Counted from the stretch's first letter, positions 17,278-28,044 are shown. The stretch: 64,000 nucleotides of DNA from Saccharothrix algeriensis (GCF_016907655.1 NZ_JAFBCL010000001.1:2046001-2110000), one strand, 5' to 3'. Notes: generated by a model not told the origin, from the letters alone. Numbers and translations are program-made.

Positions 17278-18825
17278 TCAGGACGGTCCCCTGCTACGAG
17301 CGCCCCAGCGTTCCAGGACCGCCATGGCGGCGTTGTGGCCGCCGATGCCGCTGACCCCGCCACCGCGCCGGGCGCCCGCCCCGCACACGAACAGGTTGGG
17401 CACGTCGGTCTCCACGCCCCACCGGCCGACCTCCTCCTCGTCCTCCGCGAAGGGCCACCTCAGCTCGTCGTGGAAGATGTTGCCGCGCAGCAGGCCCAGT
17501 TCGGCCTCCAGGTCCAGCGGTGATCGGGCCTCCAGGCACGGCCTGCCCTCGGCGTCCTGCGCCAGGCACTCCTGGAGCGGCTCCTCCAGGTGCTCGTTCA
17601 ACGCCGCGAGGTAGCGGTCGACCAGGCGGTCCCTCAGGGCTTCGCCGCCCTGCTCGAACAGCGCCGCCGGGGTGTGCAGGCCGAACAGCGTCAGGGTGTG
17701 CCAACCCTGCTCGGCCGGTTCGCCGGACAGGATCGACGGGTCGGTCAGCGTGTGGCAGTACACCTCGGCGGGCGGCGCCGACGGCACCCGGCCGGCGGCG
17801 CTCTCCCGGTAGGCGGCCTCCAACTGCGAGTACGACTCGCCCAGGTGCAGCGTGCCCGCGAACGCGAGCTCCGGGTCCACCCCGCCGCGCACCTCCGGCA
17901 GCCTGCGCAGCAGCATGTTGACCTTCACCTGGCTGCCCTCGGCCACCGGGCGCTCCTCCTTGCCCCGCAAGGAGTCCAGCACGCGGGGGGCCACACCGGA
18001 CAGCACGAAGCGCGCGCCGGCGGTCCGGCCGTCGAACTCCACCTCGGCGTGCTCGCCGTCAGCGTCCACCCTGGACACCTCGGCGCCGGTGACGACCTCC
18101 GCGCCGGCCTCGCGGGCGGCGCGGAGCAGCTCGGCGGTCACCGCGCCCATCCCGCCGACCGGGACCTTCCACTCCCCCGTGCCGTTGCCGATCACGTGGT
18201 ACAGGAAGCAGCGGTTGGCCTTCAGGTCGTGCAGGGACGCGTGCGTGCCGATCAGGGCGTCGGTCGCGACCACGCCGCGCACGACGTCGTCGGCGAACAG
18301 CTCTTCCAGCGTCACGCCCAGCGGGCGCTCGAAGACCTGCTCCCACAACCGCGCCCGCGCCACCGCGTCGACGCGGATGCGGGCGTGCTCGCGGGGCACG
18401 AGCGGTTCCAGCAGGGTCGGGGCCAGCGCCCGCGCCAGCGCCGCCAGGTCGGCGTACCAGCGCTGCCACCGCTCGAACTCGGCGTCCGACCCGGTCAGCG
18501 CGCGGAACGACGCGGCGGTCACCGCGCCGGGCGCGCGCTCGACGAGCAGGTTCCCGGCCGGCGTGTAGGAGGAGGCGGCGCGCGACCGCAGCTCCACCCG
18601 CAGGCCGAGGTCGGACGCGATCCGGTCGGGCAGCAGGCTGACGAGGTACGAGTACCGCGACAGCCGCGCGCCCACGCCGGGGAACACGTGCTCGGAGACC
18701 GCCGCGCCGCCGACGTGGTCGAGCTTCTCCAGCACCAGCACCGAGCGCCCGGCGCGCGCCAGGTACGCCGCCGCGACCAGGGCGTTGTGCCCGCCGCCGA
18801 CCACCACCACGTCGTAGGAACCCAC
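17278..18825 (-). CDS. FAD-dependent oxidoreductase, phytoene desaturase/PYROXD2-like
   Basis: The 515-residue protein opens with a dinucleotide-binding motif, VVVVGGGHNALVAAAYLARAG (residues 5-25, GxGxxG variant), followed by LEKLDHVGGAA, the FAD-ribose region. The C-terminus carries the second FAD motif, NLFVCGAGARRGGGVSGIGG. This arrangement fits the NAD(P)/FAD oxidoreductases related to carotenoid desaturases and PYROXD2; no carotenoid genes are nearby, so the substrate is unknown. GTG 18825 is the start. It converges on the STAND-like gene and diverges from fdhD. Confidence 0.88.
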   Translation of the reverse strand: MGSYDVVVVGGGHNALVAAAYLARAGRSVLVLEKLDHVGGAAVSEHVFPGVGARLSRYSYLVSLLPDRIASDLGLRVELRSRAASSYTPAGNLLVERAPGAVTAASFRALTGSDAEFERWQRWYADLAALARALAPTLLEPLVPREHARIRVDAVARARLWEQVFERPLGVTLEELFADDVVRGVVATDALIGTHASLHDLKANRCFLYHVIGNGTGEWKVPVGGMGAVTAELLRAAREAGAEVVTGAEVSRVDADGEHAEVEFDGRTAGARFVLSGVAPRVLDSLRGKEERPVAEGSQVKVNMLLRRLPEVRGGVDPELAFAGTLHLGESYSQLEAAYRESAAGRVPSAPPAEVYCHTLTDPSILSGEPAEQGWHTLTLFGLHTPAALFEQGGEALRDRLVDRYLAALNEHLEEPLQECLAQDAEGRPCLEARSPLDLEAELGLLRGNIFHDELRWPFAEDEEEVGRWGVETDVPNLFVCGAGARRGGGVSGIGGHNAAMAVLERWGARSRGPS

Positions 18826-18980
18826 CGGCCGACACTAACCGGTGAACCGCACCGCCACCGCGTGGACCGATGCGCCGCGAGCGGTCGGGGGGACCGGTGG
18901 CCCCGGACCTCCGTAACCTGGTCGGGGACCGGCCCGGCGAACCGGAGCCGGGGACCCGGCGGGAGGAATGAGGTGCCACG

Positions 18981-19844
18981 ATGGGGCGAGTGACCGTCCG
19001 CCGCCCGGTGGTCACGTACTCGCGGGGCGCGCGCCGCGCGCGGGTCGACGTGCTGGCCGCCGAGGAGCCGCTGGAGCTGCGGGTGGGCGGGTCGGCGCTG
19101 ACCGTGACCATGCGCACGCCCGGCCACGACGTGGAGCTGGCCCACGGCTTCCTGCTCTCCGAGGGCGTGATCGGCGGCCTGCGCGACGTCGCGGTGGCCC
19201 GGTTCTGCGAGGGCGCCGGCCCCGACGGGGTGAACACCTACAACGTGCTGGACCTGACGCTGGCCGACCACGTGCCGCCGCCCGACCCCGGCGTGGAGCG
19301 GAACTTCCACACCACCTCGTCGTGCGGGGTGTGCGGCAAGGCGGCGCTGGACGCGGTGCGGCTCAAGACCCGCCACTCCCCCGCCGACGACGCGGTCCGG
19401 GTGGGCGTGGACGTGCTCGCCGGGCTGCCCGACGCGCTGCGGGCCAAGCAGAAGGTCTTCGCCTCCACCGGCGGCCTGCACGCCGCCGGGCTTTTCACCG
19501 CATCAGGTGATGCCCTGGTGGTGCGCGAGGACGTCGGGCGGCACAACGCGGTGGACAAGGTGCTGGGCTGGGCGGTCCTCCAGGACCGCGTCCCGCTGGC
19601 CGGGGCCGTCCTGGTGGTGTCCGGGCGCGCCTCGTTCGAGCTGGTGCAGAAGGCGGCGATGGCGGGCGTCCCGGTGCTGGCGGCCGTGTCCGCGCCGTCG
19701 TCGCTGGCCGCGGAGCTGGCCGAGGAGCAGGGCGTGACGCTGGTCGGGTTCCTGCGCGGCGACTCGATGAACGTCTACGCCGGCGCCGAGCGGGTCGCCG
19801 GGCCGGACCCGGCGGGGAGCCCGGCCGCGGCCGGTCCGGCGTGA
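18981..19844 (+). CDS. fdhD: formate dehydrogenase accessory sulfurtransferase FdhD
   Basis: FdhD passes sulfur from a cysteine desulfurase to the molybdenum cofactor of FdhF-type enzymes before cofactor insertion. The 287-residue protein carries the catalytic SSCGVCGK motif (Cys115 and Cys118), the conserved GFLLSEGVI (about 56-64) and [12 protein letters not shown] (about 178-189), and [13 protein letters not shown]. Its presumed client is the FdhF/YdeP-type gene 6 kb upstream on the same strand. Its stop overlaps the following GTG start by four bases, coupling it to the CoA-transferase gene. Confidence 0.96.
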   Translation: MGRVTVRRPVVTYSRGARRARVDVLAAEEPLELRVGGSALTVTMRTPGHDVELAHGFLLSEGVIGGLRDVAVARFCEGAGPDGVNTYNVLDLTLADHVPPPDPGVERNFHTTSSCGVCGKAALDAVRLKTRHSPADDAVRVGVDVLAGLPDALRAKQKVFASTGGLHAAGLFTASGDALVVREDVGRHNAVDKVLGWAVLQDRVPLAGAVLVVSGRASFELVQKAAMAGVPVLAAVSAPSSLAAELAEEQGVTLVGFLRGDSMNVYAGAERVAGPDPAGSPAAAGPA

Positions 19845-21010
19845 CGGGGCCCCTGGACGGCGTGCTGGTCGTCAGCATCGAGCAGGCCGTCGCCGTCCCC
19901 TACGCCACGCGGCTGCTGGCCGACCTGGGCGCGCGGGTCGTGAAGGTGGAGCGCCCCGACGGCGGCGACTTCGCGCGGCACTACGACCACGCCTGCGGCG
20001 AGGTGTCCTCCTACTTCGCCTGGACCAACGTCGGCAAGCAGTCGCTGACCCTGGACCTGAAGGACCCCGCCGGCCGGGAGGTGCTCGACCGGCTGGTCGC
20101 GCGGGCCGACGTGGTGCTGTGCAACCTGTCGCCCGGCGCGGCCCGCCGCGCCGGGGTGGACGCCGGGGCGCTGCGCGCGCGGCGCCCGTCGCTGGTGGTC
20201 GGCGAGCTGTCCGGCTACGGCGAAGGCGGACCGTACGCGCGGCGCAAGGCGTTCGACGCGCTGGTGCAGTCCGAGGCGGGGCTGGTGGAACTCACCGGCG
20301 AGGGCGACGTGACGGCGCGCGCGGGCATCTCGGTGGCCGACATCGCCGCCGGCGTGCAGCTGCACTCGGCGGTGCTGGCCGCCCTGCTGCACCGCGAGCG
20401 CACGGGCGAGGGCGTCACCCTGCGGTTGTCGCTGTTCGAGGCGATGGCCGAGTGGATGCACCAGCCCCTGCTGTACGCGGCGGGCACCGGCCGGGCGGCG
20501 CCCCGCACCGGCGCGCACCACCCCAGCATCGCCCCGTACGGCCCGTTCCGGTGCCGCGACGGCGCGGTGCACCTGGCCGTGCAGAACGACCCGCAGTGGC
20601 GGCGGCTGTGCGCCGTGCTGGGCCGGCCGGGGCTGGCCGACGACCCGAGGTTCGGCTCGGTCGCCTCCCGGGTGGAGCACCGGGCCGCGCTGCACGCCGA
20701 GCTGGACTTCACCGACTGGTCCGCCGCCGACCTGCTGGCCGCCCTGGACGGGGCGGACGTGCCGGCCGCCCGCACCCGCGGCGTCGCCGACCTGCCCGAG
20801 CACCCGCAGCTGGCCGCCCGCGACCGCTGGGCGCGCGTGGGCGTGCCCGGCGGCGAGGTGGCGGTGCTGCGCCCGCCCGTGGATTCGTCGGCGTGGCGGT
20901 GGGAGCCCGGGTCGGTGCCGGGGCGCGGGCAGCACACCGACGAGGTGCTGCGGTTCCTGGGCTACGGGGCGGAGCAGGTGGCCGCCCTCCGGGCGCGGTC
21001 CGCGGTCTGA
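19841..21010 (+). CDS. CaiB/BaiF family CoA-transferase
   Basis: A type III CoA-transferase that moves CoA between carboxylic acids in the cytoplasm. The 389-residue length is right for the family. It opens with [20 protein letters not shown] and has [18 protein letters not shown] and the [12 protein letters not shown] segment with the expected catalytic Asp. The C-terminus has [13 protein letters not shown], a family signature. GTG 19841 overlaps the fdhD stop (GTGA). Pairing with a formate-dehydrogenase-type system could suggest oxalate/formate chemistry, but the substrate cannot be read from sequence. Confidence 0.9.
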   Translation: MTGPLDGVLVVSIEQAVAVPYATRLLADLGARVVKVERPDGGDFARHYDHACGEVSSYFAWTNVGKQSLTLDLKDPAGREVLDRLVARADVVLCNLSPGAARRAGVDAGALRARRPSLVVGELSGYGEGGPYARRKAFDALVQSEAGLVELTGEGDVTARAGISVADIAAGVQLHSAVLAALLHRERTGEGVTLRLSLFEAMAEWMHQPLLYAAGTGRAAPRTGAHHPSIAPYGPFRCRDGAVHLAVQNDPQWRRLCAVLGRPGLADDPRFGSVASRVEHRAALHAELDFTDWSAADLLAALDGADVPAARTRGVADLPEHPQLAARDRWARVGVPGGEVAVLRPPVDSSAWRWEPGSVPGRGQHTDEVLRFLGYGAEQVAALRARSAV

Positions 21011-21034
21011 GCCGGGACGTCACGAGGAGGGGAC

Positions 21035-21904
21035 GTGGTCAGCAGGCGGGTGGTGCTCGGCGCGCTGGGCGCGGCCGGGCTCGCCGTCGCGGGGACGGCC
21101 GCGGCCCTGGTCGGGCGGGCGCCGGCCGACGGGGCGCTGCGGCTGGTGCGGGCCGACGCCGGTCCGATGCCGGGCGTGAAGCAGCCCGTGGTGCGCGTGG
21201 AGCGGGTGCGCTCGCGGGCGCGCGGGCGGGACGTCGACCTGGTGACGGTCCTGCCGTCCGGGGTGCCCGCGCGCGGGCTGCCCATGTCGGTCCTGCTGCA
21301 CGGGCTGTCCGGCACCGCGCGCCACGCGGCCGTCGGCGGGCTGCCGAGGGCGCTGGTCGCGGCCGTGCGGCGCGGCGTGGTGCCGCCGTTCGGCTTCGCC
21401 GCGGTCGACGGCGGCGACCACTACTGGCACGAGAACGTGCCGGGCGACGACCCGATGGCGATGCTGCTCGACGAGGTGCCCCGCTGGCTGCTCGACCGCG
21501 GCTTCCGCGAGCCGTTCGCGTGCACCGGGGTGTCCATGGGCGGCTTCGGCGCCCTGCTGTACGCCCGGCGGCGCGCCGAGCGCCGCGAACCGGCCGTGGC
21601 GGTGGCCGCCATCTCGCCCGGCCTGCACACGTCGTGGCCCGAGATGGCCAAGCGCGGCGCGTTCACCGACGAGGCGCAGTGGGCGGCGCTGGACCCGCTG
21701 CGGCACCTCGACGCGCTGCGCGACGTGCCGCTGGGCGTGTGGGTCGGCGACCGGGACTGGTTCATCGAGGGCGCCCGGGAGCTCATCGCCGGGACCCGGC
21801 CCCTGGTCGCCTCCGTCACGCCCGGCGGGCACGACGAGGCGTTCTACCGCGACGTCGTGCCCGACGTGGTGCGCTTCCTGGGCGGGCGGCTCACCGCGGG
21901 GTGA
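21035..21904 (+). CDS. exported alpha/beta hydrolase, esterase-type
   Basis: The N-terminus MVSRRVVLGALGAAGLAVAG has an SRR twin-arginine motif and hydrophobic core, so it is a likely Tat or Sec substrate (289 aa). The hydrolase fold shows the nucleophile elbow GVSMGGFG (Ser near residue 167), GDRDWF with the acid, and GGHDEAF with the catalytic His near the C-terminus, as in antigen 85/esterase D-like enzymes. It follows the CoA-transferase gene by 24 bp with an AGGAGG-type site. Its 3' end overlaps the convergent hydrolase gene by 14 bases. Substrate unknown. Confidence 0.85.
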   Translation: MVSRRVVLGALGAAGLAVAGTAAALVGRAPADGALRLVRADAGPMPGVKQPVVRVERVRSRARGRDVDLVTVLPSGVPARGLPMSVLLHGLSGTARHAAVGGLPRALVAAVRRGVVPPFGFAAVDGGDHYWHENVPGDDPMAMLLDEVPRWLLDRGFREPFACTGVSMGGFGALLYARRRAERREPAVAVAAISPGLHTSWPEMAKRGAFTDEAQWAALDPLRHLDALRDVPLGVWVGDRDWFIEGARELIAGTRPLVASVTPGGHDEAFYRDVVPDVVRFLGGRLTAG

Positions 21905-22478
21905 GCGGCGTGCGGTCGCTGCGCACCCACTTGAGCACCGCGTTCCACGAGCCGTAGCCGGACTCGGTGTTCAGGTGGCCGCCGCCGACGACGACGTCCA
22001 CGTCCACCCGCAGCGCCTCGGCCAGCTCCTTGCCCTGCTCCACGGAGCAGTACCGGTCGCCCTCGCCCACCACCAGCCGGGTCGACGCCGCGGCCCGCCG
22101 CGGCGCGGTCGGGTCCAGCGGCACGTCCAGGAACCCGGTGATCAGCGGCTCGACGGTGCAGTGCGGGCTCGGCGGCGCGACCAGCAGCACCCGGTCCACG
22201 CGCAGCGCCGGGTCGAACCCGCCGGCCGCGTGGTGCAGCCACAGCAGGCACGCCAGCGAGTGCGCCACGACGACCCGCTCCCCCTCCCGGGGCGCGGCGG
22301 CGAGGTGCTCCCGCAGCTCGGCGAGCCAGACGTCGAGCTGCGGGGCGTCCGGGAGGGTGAACTGGGGCAGGTCCACCTGCCCACCGCGGTGGGCCAGCTC
22401 GCCCGCCAGCCAGTTCTGCCAGTGCTCCGGCCCGGAGCCGCCCAGGCCGTGCAGCACCAGCGCGTACGGCAGGGACAA
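21891..22478 (-). CDS. RBBP9/YdeN family alpha/beta hydrolase
   Basis: A 195-residue serine hydrolase of the RBBP9/YdeN type. It has LVLHGLGGSGPEHWQNWL at the N-terminus (oxyanion region), the nucleophile in VVAHSLACLLWL (Ser about residue 74), the acid in VVGEGDRYC and the His in GGGHLNTESG. It starts with TTG at 22478, two bases after the clpX stop, so it is probably translated from the clpX transcript. Its physiological substrate is unknown. Confidence 0.88.
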   Translation of the reverse strand: MSLPYALVLHGLGGSGPEHWQNWLAGELAHRGGQVDLPQFTLPDAPQLDVWLAELREHLAAAPREGERVVVAHSLACLLWLHHAAGGFDPALRVDRVLLVAPPSPHCTVEPLITGFLDVPLDPTAPRRAAASTRLVVGEGDRYCSVEQGKELAEALRVDVDVVVGGGHLNTESGYGSWNAVLKWVRSDRTPLTPR

Positions 22479-22480
22479 CG

Positions 22481-23761
22481 TCAGGCGGACTTCTCGCGGC
22501 GCTCCCGGCGGGAGGGCTGCCGGGCCACGATGGTCGGGTTGACGTTCTCCTTCACCGTCTGCTCGGTGATGACGACCTTGGCGACGTCCGTGCGGCTCGG
22601 GATGTCGTACATCACCGGCAGCAGGACCTCCTCCATGATCGCCCGCAGGCCGCGGGCGCCGGTGCCGCGCAGGATCGCCTGGTCGGCCACCGCCTCCATC
22701 GCGGTCCGCGTGAACTCCAGCTCCACGCCGTCCATCTCGAACAGCTTCTGGTACTGCTTGACCAGCGCGTTCTTCGGCTCGGTGAGGATGCGGACCAGCG
22801 ACGCCTTGTCCAGGTTCGTGACGCTGGCCACCATCGGCAGCCGCCCGATGAACTCCGGGATCAGGCCGAACTTGATCAGGTCCTCGGGCATCGACTCGGC
22901 GTAGTAGTCCGCCGCGTCGACCTCCGCCTTGGTGCGCACCTCGGCGCCGAAGCCCAGGCCGCGCTTGCCGACCCGGTCCTGGATGATCTTGTCCAGGCCC
23001 GCGAAGGCGCCCGCCACGATGAACAGCACGTTCGTCGTGTCGATCTGGATGAACTCCTGGTGCGGGTGCTTGCGCCCGCCCTGCGGCGGCACCGAGGCCG
23101 TCGTGCCCTCCAGGATCTTCAGCAGCGCCTGCTGCACGCCCTCGCCCGACACGTCGCGCGTGATCGACGGGTTTTCACTCTTCCGAGCGATTTTGTCGAC
23201 CTCGTCGATGTAGATGATGCCGGTCTCGGCGCGCTTGACGTCGTAGTCCGCCGCCTGGATCAGCTTGAGGAGGATGTTCTCCACGTCCTCGCCCACGTAG
23301 CCCGCCTCGGTCAGCGCCGTGGCGTCCGCGATCGCGAACGGCACGTTCAGCATCTTGGCGAGCGTCTGGGCCAGGTAGGTCTTGCCGCACCCGGTCGGGC
23401 CGAGCATGAGGATGTTCGACTTGGCGAGTTCCACGCCGTCGTCGCGCCCCTCGCGCCCGCGGTCGCCCGCCTGGATCCGCTTGTAGTGGTTGTAGACCGC
23501 CACCGAGAGCGTCCGCTTGGCCTCGTTCTGGCCGATCACGTACTGGTCGAGGAATTCGTGGATCTCGGCGGGCTTGGGCAGCTCGTCGAGCTTGACGTCG
23601 CCGGCCTCCGCGAGTTCTTCCTCGATGATCTCGTTGCAGAGGTCGATGCACTCATCGCAGATGTAGACACCGGGGCCGGCGATGAGTTTTTTCACCTGCT
23701 TCTGGCTCTTCCCGCAGAAAGAGCACTTCAGCAGGTCGCCGCCGTCACCGATACGCGCCAT
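22481..23761 (-). CDS. clpX: ATP-dependent Clp protease ATP-binding subunit ClpX
   Basis: ClpX unfolds tagged proteins and feeds them to ClpP. ATG 23761 gives [18 protein letters not shown], the standard N-terminus. The zinc-binding cysteines are 13, 16, 35 and 38. Walker A is GPTGCGKT, Walker [11 protein letters not shown]. Length (426 aa) is normal. It lies 205 bp downstream of clpP2, so it may have its own promoter in addition to readthrough. The frame is open another 39 codons upstream but without family resemblance. Confidence 0.98.
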   Translation of the reverse strand: MARIGDGGDLLKCSFCGKSQKQVKKLIAGPGVYICDECIDLCNEIIEEELAEAGDVKLDELPKPAEIHEFLDQYVIGQNEAKRTLSVAVYNHYKRIQAGDRGREGRDDGVELAKSNILMLGPTGCGKTYLAQTLAKMLNVPFAIADATALTEAGYVGEDVENILLKLIQAADYDVKRAETGIIYIDEVDKIARKSENPSITRDVSGEGVQQALLKILEGTTASVPPQGGRKHPHQEFIQIDTTNVLFIVAGAFAGLDKIIQDRVGKRGLGFGAEVRTKAEVDAADYYAESMPEDLIKFGLIPEFIGRLPMVASVTNLDKASLVRILTEPKNALVKQYQKLFEMDGVELEFTRTAMEAVADQAILRGTGARGLRAIMEEVLLPVMYDIPSRTDVAKVVITEQTVKENVNPTIVARQPSRRERREKSA

Positions 23762-23966
23762 GACCGCTGACCTCTGTCCCCTCCGGCGCACGTCCTGGTG
23801 AGGTGCGCCTGACTGCTGGTTGGCATCCACCCGCTGGGTGCGGGGTCCGCCCGTTCCCCTCGACGGTACCTGTCCCACCCGCCTGTGCGGGAGGACCAGC
23901 GTGCCCCCGACACGGCCGACCGGTCAGGACCCCTGGCCGGCTCGGCGTGTCGGGCGTCACGGTGAG

Positions 23967-24593
23967 TTACTTCGCCGACAGCTTCCGGTACGGCAGGACG
24001 CTGTCCACGATGCCGTAGTCCCTGGCCTCGTCGGCGGTCAGGATCTTGTCGCGCTCGATGTCGGTGCGGACCTGCTCGGCGCTGCGGCTGGTGTGCTTGG
24101 CCAGCGTCGTCTCCAGCAGCCTGCGCACCCGCTGGATCTCGTTGGACTGGATCTCCAGGTCGGAGACCTGCCCGTAGACGCCCTCGGTCGCCGGCTGGTG
24201 GATCAGGATCCGCGAGTTCGGCAGCGCGTGCCGCTTGCCGGGCGTGCCCGCCGCCAGCAGGACCGCGGCGGCCGAGGCGGCCTGGCCCAGGCAGTAGGTC
24301 TGGATGTCCGGGCGGACGAACTGCATGGTGTCGTAGATGGCCATCAGCGAGGTGAACGAGCCACCCGGCGAGTTGATGTACATCAGGATGTCGCGGTCGG
24401 GGTCCTCCGACTCCAGCACGAGCAGCTGGGCCATCACGTCGTTGGCCGACGCGTCGTCCACCTGCACGCCGAGGAAGATGATGCGCTCCTCGAACAGCTT
24501 GTTGTACGGGTTGGACTCCTTGATGCCGTAGCTCGTGCGCTCCACGAACGAGGGGAGCACGTACCGGGACTGCGGCGCGTGGAACTGGCTCAC
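23967..24593 (-). CDS. clpP2: ATP-dependent Clp protease proteolytic subunit ClpP2
   Basis: A serine protease subunit of the Clp barrel. The 208-residue protein has catalytic Ser in [10 protein letters not shown], His in RILIHQP, and a later Asp in the [15 protein letters not shown] region. Actinobacteria assemble mixed ClpP1P2 rings, and the gene order clpP1-clpP2-clpX here matches that of M. tuberculosis. ClpP2 is assigned by being the downstream copy. The gap to clpP1 is 31 bp, so the two are co-transcribed. Confidence 0.95.
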   Translation of the reverse strand: MSQFHAPQSRYVLPSFVERTSYGIKESNPYNKLFEERIIFLGVQVDDASANDVMAQLLVLESEDPDRDILMYINSPGGSFTSLMAIYDTMQFVRPDIQTYCLGQAASAAAVLLAAGTPGKRHALPNSRILIHQPATEGVYGQVSDLEIQSNEIQRVRRLLETTLAKHTSRSAEQVRTDIERDKILTADEARDYGIVDSVLPYRKLSAK

Positions 24594-24624
24594 TGGCTTG
24601 TCTCCTGGTCCTTCGGCTGCCCGG

Positions 24625-25233
24625 TCAGTTGGTGTTGGCCTGGCTGGCGCGGGTGATCACCTTGTCCACGAAGCCGTACTCCAGGGCCTCCTGGGCGGTG
24701 AACCAGCGGTCGCGGTCGGAGTCGGCGATGATCCGCTCGACCGGCTGGCCGGTGTGCTGCGCGATCAGCTCGGCCATCTCCTGCTTGGTCCGGGTGAGCA
24801 TGTCCGCCTGGATCGCGATGTCGGCCGCCGTGCCGCCGACACCCGCCGAGGGCTGGTGCATCAGGATGCGGGCGTGCGGCAGCGCGTGCCGCTTGCCGGG
24901 CGTGCCGGCGGAGAGCAGGAACTGCCCCATCGACGCCGCGAGGCCCATCGCGTAGGTCGCGACGTCGGGCTCGATGAGCTGCATCGTGTCGAAGATCGCC
25001 ATTCCCGCGGTCACCGAGCCGCCGGGCGAGTTGATGTAGAGCGTGATGTCCTTCTCGGGGTCCTCCGCCGCGAGGAGGAGGAGCTGCGCCGTGATCTGGT
25101 TGGCGATGCCCTCTTCGACCTGCGACCCCAGCACGATGATCCGCTCGCGGAGCAGGCGCTCGTAGACCGAGTCGTTGAGGTTCATCCCCGTGGCCGACCG
25201 CATCTCGGGCGTCGGGAAGAAGTGCTGCGTCAC
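24625..25233 (-). CDS. clpP1: ATP-dependent Clp protease proteolytic subunit ClpP1
   Basis: The 202-residue ClpP paralogue upstream of clpP2. It has catalytic Ser in GLAASMGQF, His in RILMHQP, and the family segment [16 protein letters not shown]. The start is GTG 25233. An upstream hairpin separates it from tig, so a clpP promoter is expected between 25234 and 25282. I looked for a ClgR box there and cannot name one confidently. Confidence 0.95.
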   Translation of the reverse strand: MTQHFFPTPEMRSATGMNLNDSVYERLLRERIIVLGSQVEEGIANQITAQLLLLAAEDPEKDITLYINSPGGSVTAGMAIFDTMQLIEPDVATYAMGLAASMGQFLLSAGTPGKRHALPHARILMHQPSAGVGGTAADIAIQADMLTRTKQEMAELIAQHTGQPVERIIADSDRDRWFTAQEALEYGFVDKVITRASQANTN

Positions 25234-25282
25234 GTCTGCCTGCCTAACTTTGCCGAAAAGAGTCTCGTGACAACGACCTTAA

Positions 25283-25324
25283 CGAAGGCGGGCGGCGTCG
25301 CCTTCCCGACACCGCCCGCGTTCG
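25283..25324 (-). terminator. hairpin between tig and clpP1
   Basis: An 18-base arm at 25283-25300 pairs with 25307-25324 with two mismatches around a 6-nt loop. It lies 33 bases after the tig stop and is a likely terminator for tig, separating it from the clpP operon. Confidence 0.55.
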
Positions 25325-25357
25325 CTCAGGGCTTCAACTCCGGTGGAGGTCCGACGG

Positions 25358-26716
25358 TCAGGCCGTCGGCTCGGCCGCGGATTCCTCAGTGGACCTGGTC
25401 TCGCCGAACAGCTCGTCGAGGTCCAGCGCGTTGCCCGCGGCGTCGGTGACGGTGGCCTGGCGCACCACCGACGCCAGCGCCTTGCCGCGGCGCACGTCGG
25501 CGAAGATGGCGCCGAGCTGGCCGGACTGCTGCGCGCGCTTGACGTACTCGTCGGGGCTGATGCCGAACCGCTGCGCCTGGTAGATGATCCGCTCGGTCAG
25601 CTCGGCGTCGGAGACGGTCAGCTGCTCGGCGTCGGCGATGGCGTCGAGCACGAGCTGCGTCTTCACGGCCTGCTCGGCGGCGGTGCGCACCTCGGCGTCG
25701 AACTCGTCCTTGGTCTGGCCCTGCTCGGTCAGCCACTCGGCGAAGCGGTTCTCGTCGTGGTCGAAGGCGTGCACGGCGTCGTGCGCGCGGGCCTCCACCT
25801 CGCCCTCGACGACGGCCTCGGGCAGCGGCACCTCGACGGCGGCCAGCAGCGCCTCCAGCACCTTGTCGCGCGCCTGCACGCCCTGCTGCATCTTCTTCAC
25901 CCGGGCCAGGCGCACCCGCAGGTCGGCCGTCAGCTCGTCGAGGGTGTCGAACTCGCTGGCGAGCTGGGCGAACTCGTCGTCCAGCTCGGGCAGCTGCCGC
26001 TCCTTGACCGTGTTCAGCACGACGGTGACGTCGGCCTCGCGGCCCGCGTGCTCGCCCGCGACCAGGGTGGTGGTGAAGCTCTTGGACTCGCCCTCGGACG
26101 CGCCGACCAGGGCCTCGTCGATGCCCTCCACGAGCTGGCCGGAGCCGATCTCGTAGGACAGGCCGGTGGTCCTGGCCTCCTCGACCTCCTCGCCGTCGAC
26201 CGTGGCGGACAGGTCGACGACGACGAAGTCGCCCTCCCGGGCGGGGCGCTGGACGCCGGTCAGGGTGCCGAAGCGGGCGCGCAGCTCGTCCAGCTGGGCG
26301 GCCACGTCGTCCTCGGTGACCTCCTGCTCGTCCACGCTCACGGCCAGCTCGCCGAACGCGGGCACGGTGATCTCCGGGCGGACGTCGACCTCGGCGGTGA
26401 ACGCCAGCGACTCGCCGTCCTCGATCTTCGTGACCTCGAAGTCCGGGCGGCCGAGGGTGCGGATCTCGCCGGAGTTGACCGCCTCCAGGTACTTGGCGGG
26501 GATCGCCTCCTGGACGACCTCGTCCAGGACCGGCGCGCGGCCGATGCGGCTCTCCAGCACCCGGGCGGGCGCCTTGCCGGGGCGGAAGCCGGGGATGCGG
26601 ACCTGCTTGGCCAGCTTGCGGTAGGCGCGGTCGAAGTCCGACTTGAGCTCGTCGAACGGCACCTCGACGTTGATCCGGACCCGCGTCGGGCTCAGGTGCT
26701 CGACGGTGCTCTTCAA
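25358..26716 (-). CDS. tig: trigger factor, ribosome-associated chaperone
   Basis: Trigger factor binds at the ribosome exit tunnel and helps nascent chains fold; it is also a peptidyl-prolyl isomerase. TTG 26716 is chosen because it gives the family N-terminus [20 protein letters not shown] with a GAGGAGA site upstream. The ribosome-binding signature [17 protein letters not shown] lies near residues 43-59. The FKBP-type PPIase domain ([15 protein letters not shown], about 160-245) and the helical C-terminal chaperone arms follow. 452 residues is normal, with an acidic tail. Confidence 0.97.
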   Translation of the reverse strand: MKSTVEHLSPTRVRINVEVPFDELKSDFDRAYRKLAKQVRIPGFRPGKAPARVLESRIGRAPVLDEVVQEAIPAKYLEAVNSGEIRTLGRPDFEVTKIEDGESLAFTAEVDVRPEITVPAFGELAVSVDEQEVTEDDVAAQLDELRARFGTLTGVQRPAREGDFVVVDLSATVDGEEVEEARTTGLSYEIGSGQLVEGIDEALVGASEGESKSFTTTLVAGEHAGREADVTVVLNTVKERQLPELDDEFAQLASEFDTLDELTADLRVRLARVKKMQQGVQARDKVLEALLAAVEVPLPEAVVEGEVEARAHDAVHAFDHDENRFAEWLTEQGQTKDEFDAEVRTAAEQAVKTQLVLDAIADAEQLTVSDAELTERIIYQAQRFGISPDEYVKRAQQSGQLGAIFADVRRGKALASVVRQATVTDAAGNALDLDELFGETRSTEESAAEPTA

Positions 26717-28044
26717 CGTGGTCTCCTCGTAACGGGCAGGACGTGCGGAACACCCCGGAAGCGCTCTGCCGGGCGCCGGGATTCCGCATGAGTCTAGGCG
26801 GTGGGCCGCGGGCGGGCGGGCGGCACCCCGGCCAGCCCCCGCCCGGGCGCCCGGGCGGGGACCACCACGGCCCCGCGTTCGGGTGGCGCCGGACCGGGTG
26901 GCGCGCCGGGTGGGCGCGGGCCCGGCGCGCCCGGTCCCGGCGGCGGGCCCGGCAGGCGGTCCGGGCGCGGTCCCGGGCGGCTCGCGGCCGCGGCCCGGAC
27001 CCGGCGCCCGGGGAGTCCCGCCGGTCACGGCCGGTGATCGGATTCTCGAGTATTTCCCAACGCTTTCCCGATGGACTGATGAGCCATTCGGCATTCGGCG
27101 TAATTGCCGCCGTTCGCCTTTCCTGCGCATTTCACTCTTTCGTTACCGCAGAGCCGGCGCGGACCGGGCGGGCGGAGGGGGCCGCCCGGGCGGGCGGCAG
27201 CGGCCCCGACCCGGCGCGCCGGGCGGTCCCACGGACTGGGCGCATGCCGGCAGTTTTCCGCACTGGTGCGGAAAACTCGAGGCAGGAGGCGCGTCGGGTC
27301 GTCTGCGGGACTACGCGTCGGTTCGGCCGCCGGGGTTGCGCCGAACGGGGTACCGGACTCCGTTCGCGCTAGGCCGTCCGAGTGAGCACACCCCAGGTGA
27401 GCACTGCGCCGTCCTTGATCACCGAGCGCAGTCGCGAACGCCTGGTGTAACACGGATGCCGTAGCAGCGACTTACCGACCGCAACACCGGGCACGAGGAG
27501 GTTCCGCAGATGGGGTGAATTGAGGCCGTTCGGAGTAGCGGCCGACCGAAAACTTTCACTTGTCGAGATGACTCCACTCGCCGTAGTCCATTAGTGTGGG
27601 TTTCAGGTAGCGTGACGGCCGGACCCGCAACGCTGGACCACTAAATGATTCACGTTGCCGGGCGTTCTGGGGGGTCAGCAGCGGACGCCACCGGCAACCG
27701 GGACCAGAGGAACGAGCGAAAACAATGTCATCGAGCTTCTTACCCGCCTACCAGACAAGGTGCCGATGACCCGATGAGAGCCATTCCGCCGCTGCCGAAC
27801 AGTAACCCGCGACCTGCCCCCGACACCGGCCCGACGCAGTGCCGCACCGGTCCCCGGCAGGCCCTGGGAGGAACACGAGACCATCGGGTACCGCCCCTCA
27901 CGGCCGAGCGGCGATGTTGATCAGCACCAGGTCGCACCGGGACGCCCGGCGCACCCAGGTCGACTGCCGCCACGCAAGGAAACCCACGACGCCGGCCTGC
28001 ACCGGGCGCTCGCGGACCACTTTCACGCACCGTTGGGGAGCTCC
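26717..28044. other. 1.3-kb gene desert upstream of tig and the LysR gene
   Basis: I find no convincing gene here. 26790-27020 is extremely GC-rich low-complexity DNA. 27030-27150 and 27500-27600 are AT-richer and could be promoter regions. Two divergent promoters are expected, for tig and the LysR gene. A perfect 26-bp palindrome lies at 27252-27277. Reading frames across the region give Arg/Gly/Pro-rich noise. Confidence 0.5.
27252..27277. promoter_or_regulatory. perfect 26-bp palindrome, candidate operator
   Basis: AGTTTTCCGCAC (27252-27263), a 2-base centre TG, then GTGCGGAAAACT (27266-27277). The spacer is too short for a stable hairpin loop, so the dyad looks more like a dimer-binding DNA site than a terminator. 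It stands out because its TTTT/AAAA runs sit in very GC-rich DNA. Confidence 0.5.

Noticed and set aside
25234..25357. ClgR-type operator upstream of clpP1
   Set aside because: A GTTCGC half-site occurs near 25320 but the matching half is not at the expected spacing, and it lies within the terminator hairpin arm.
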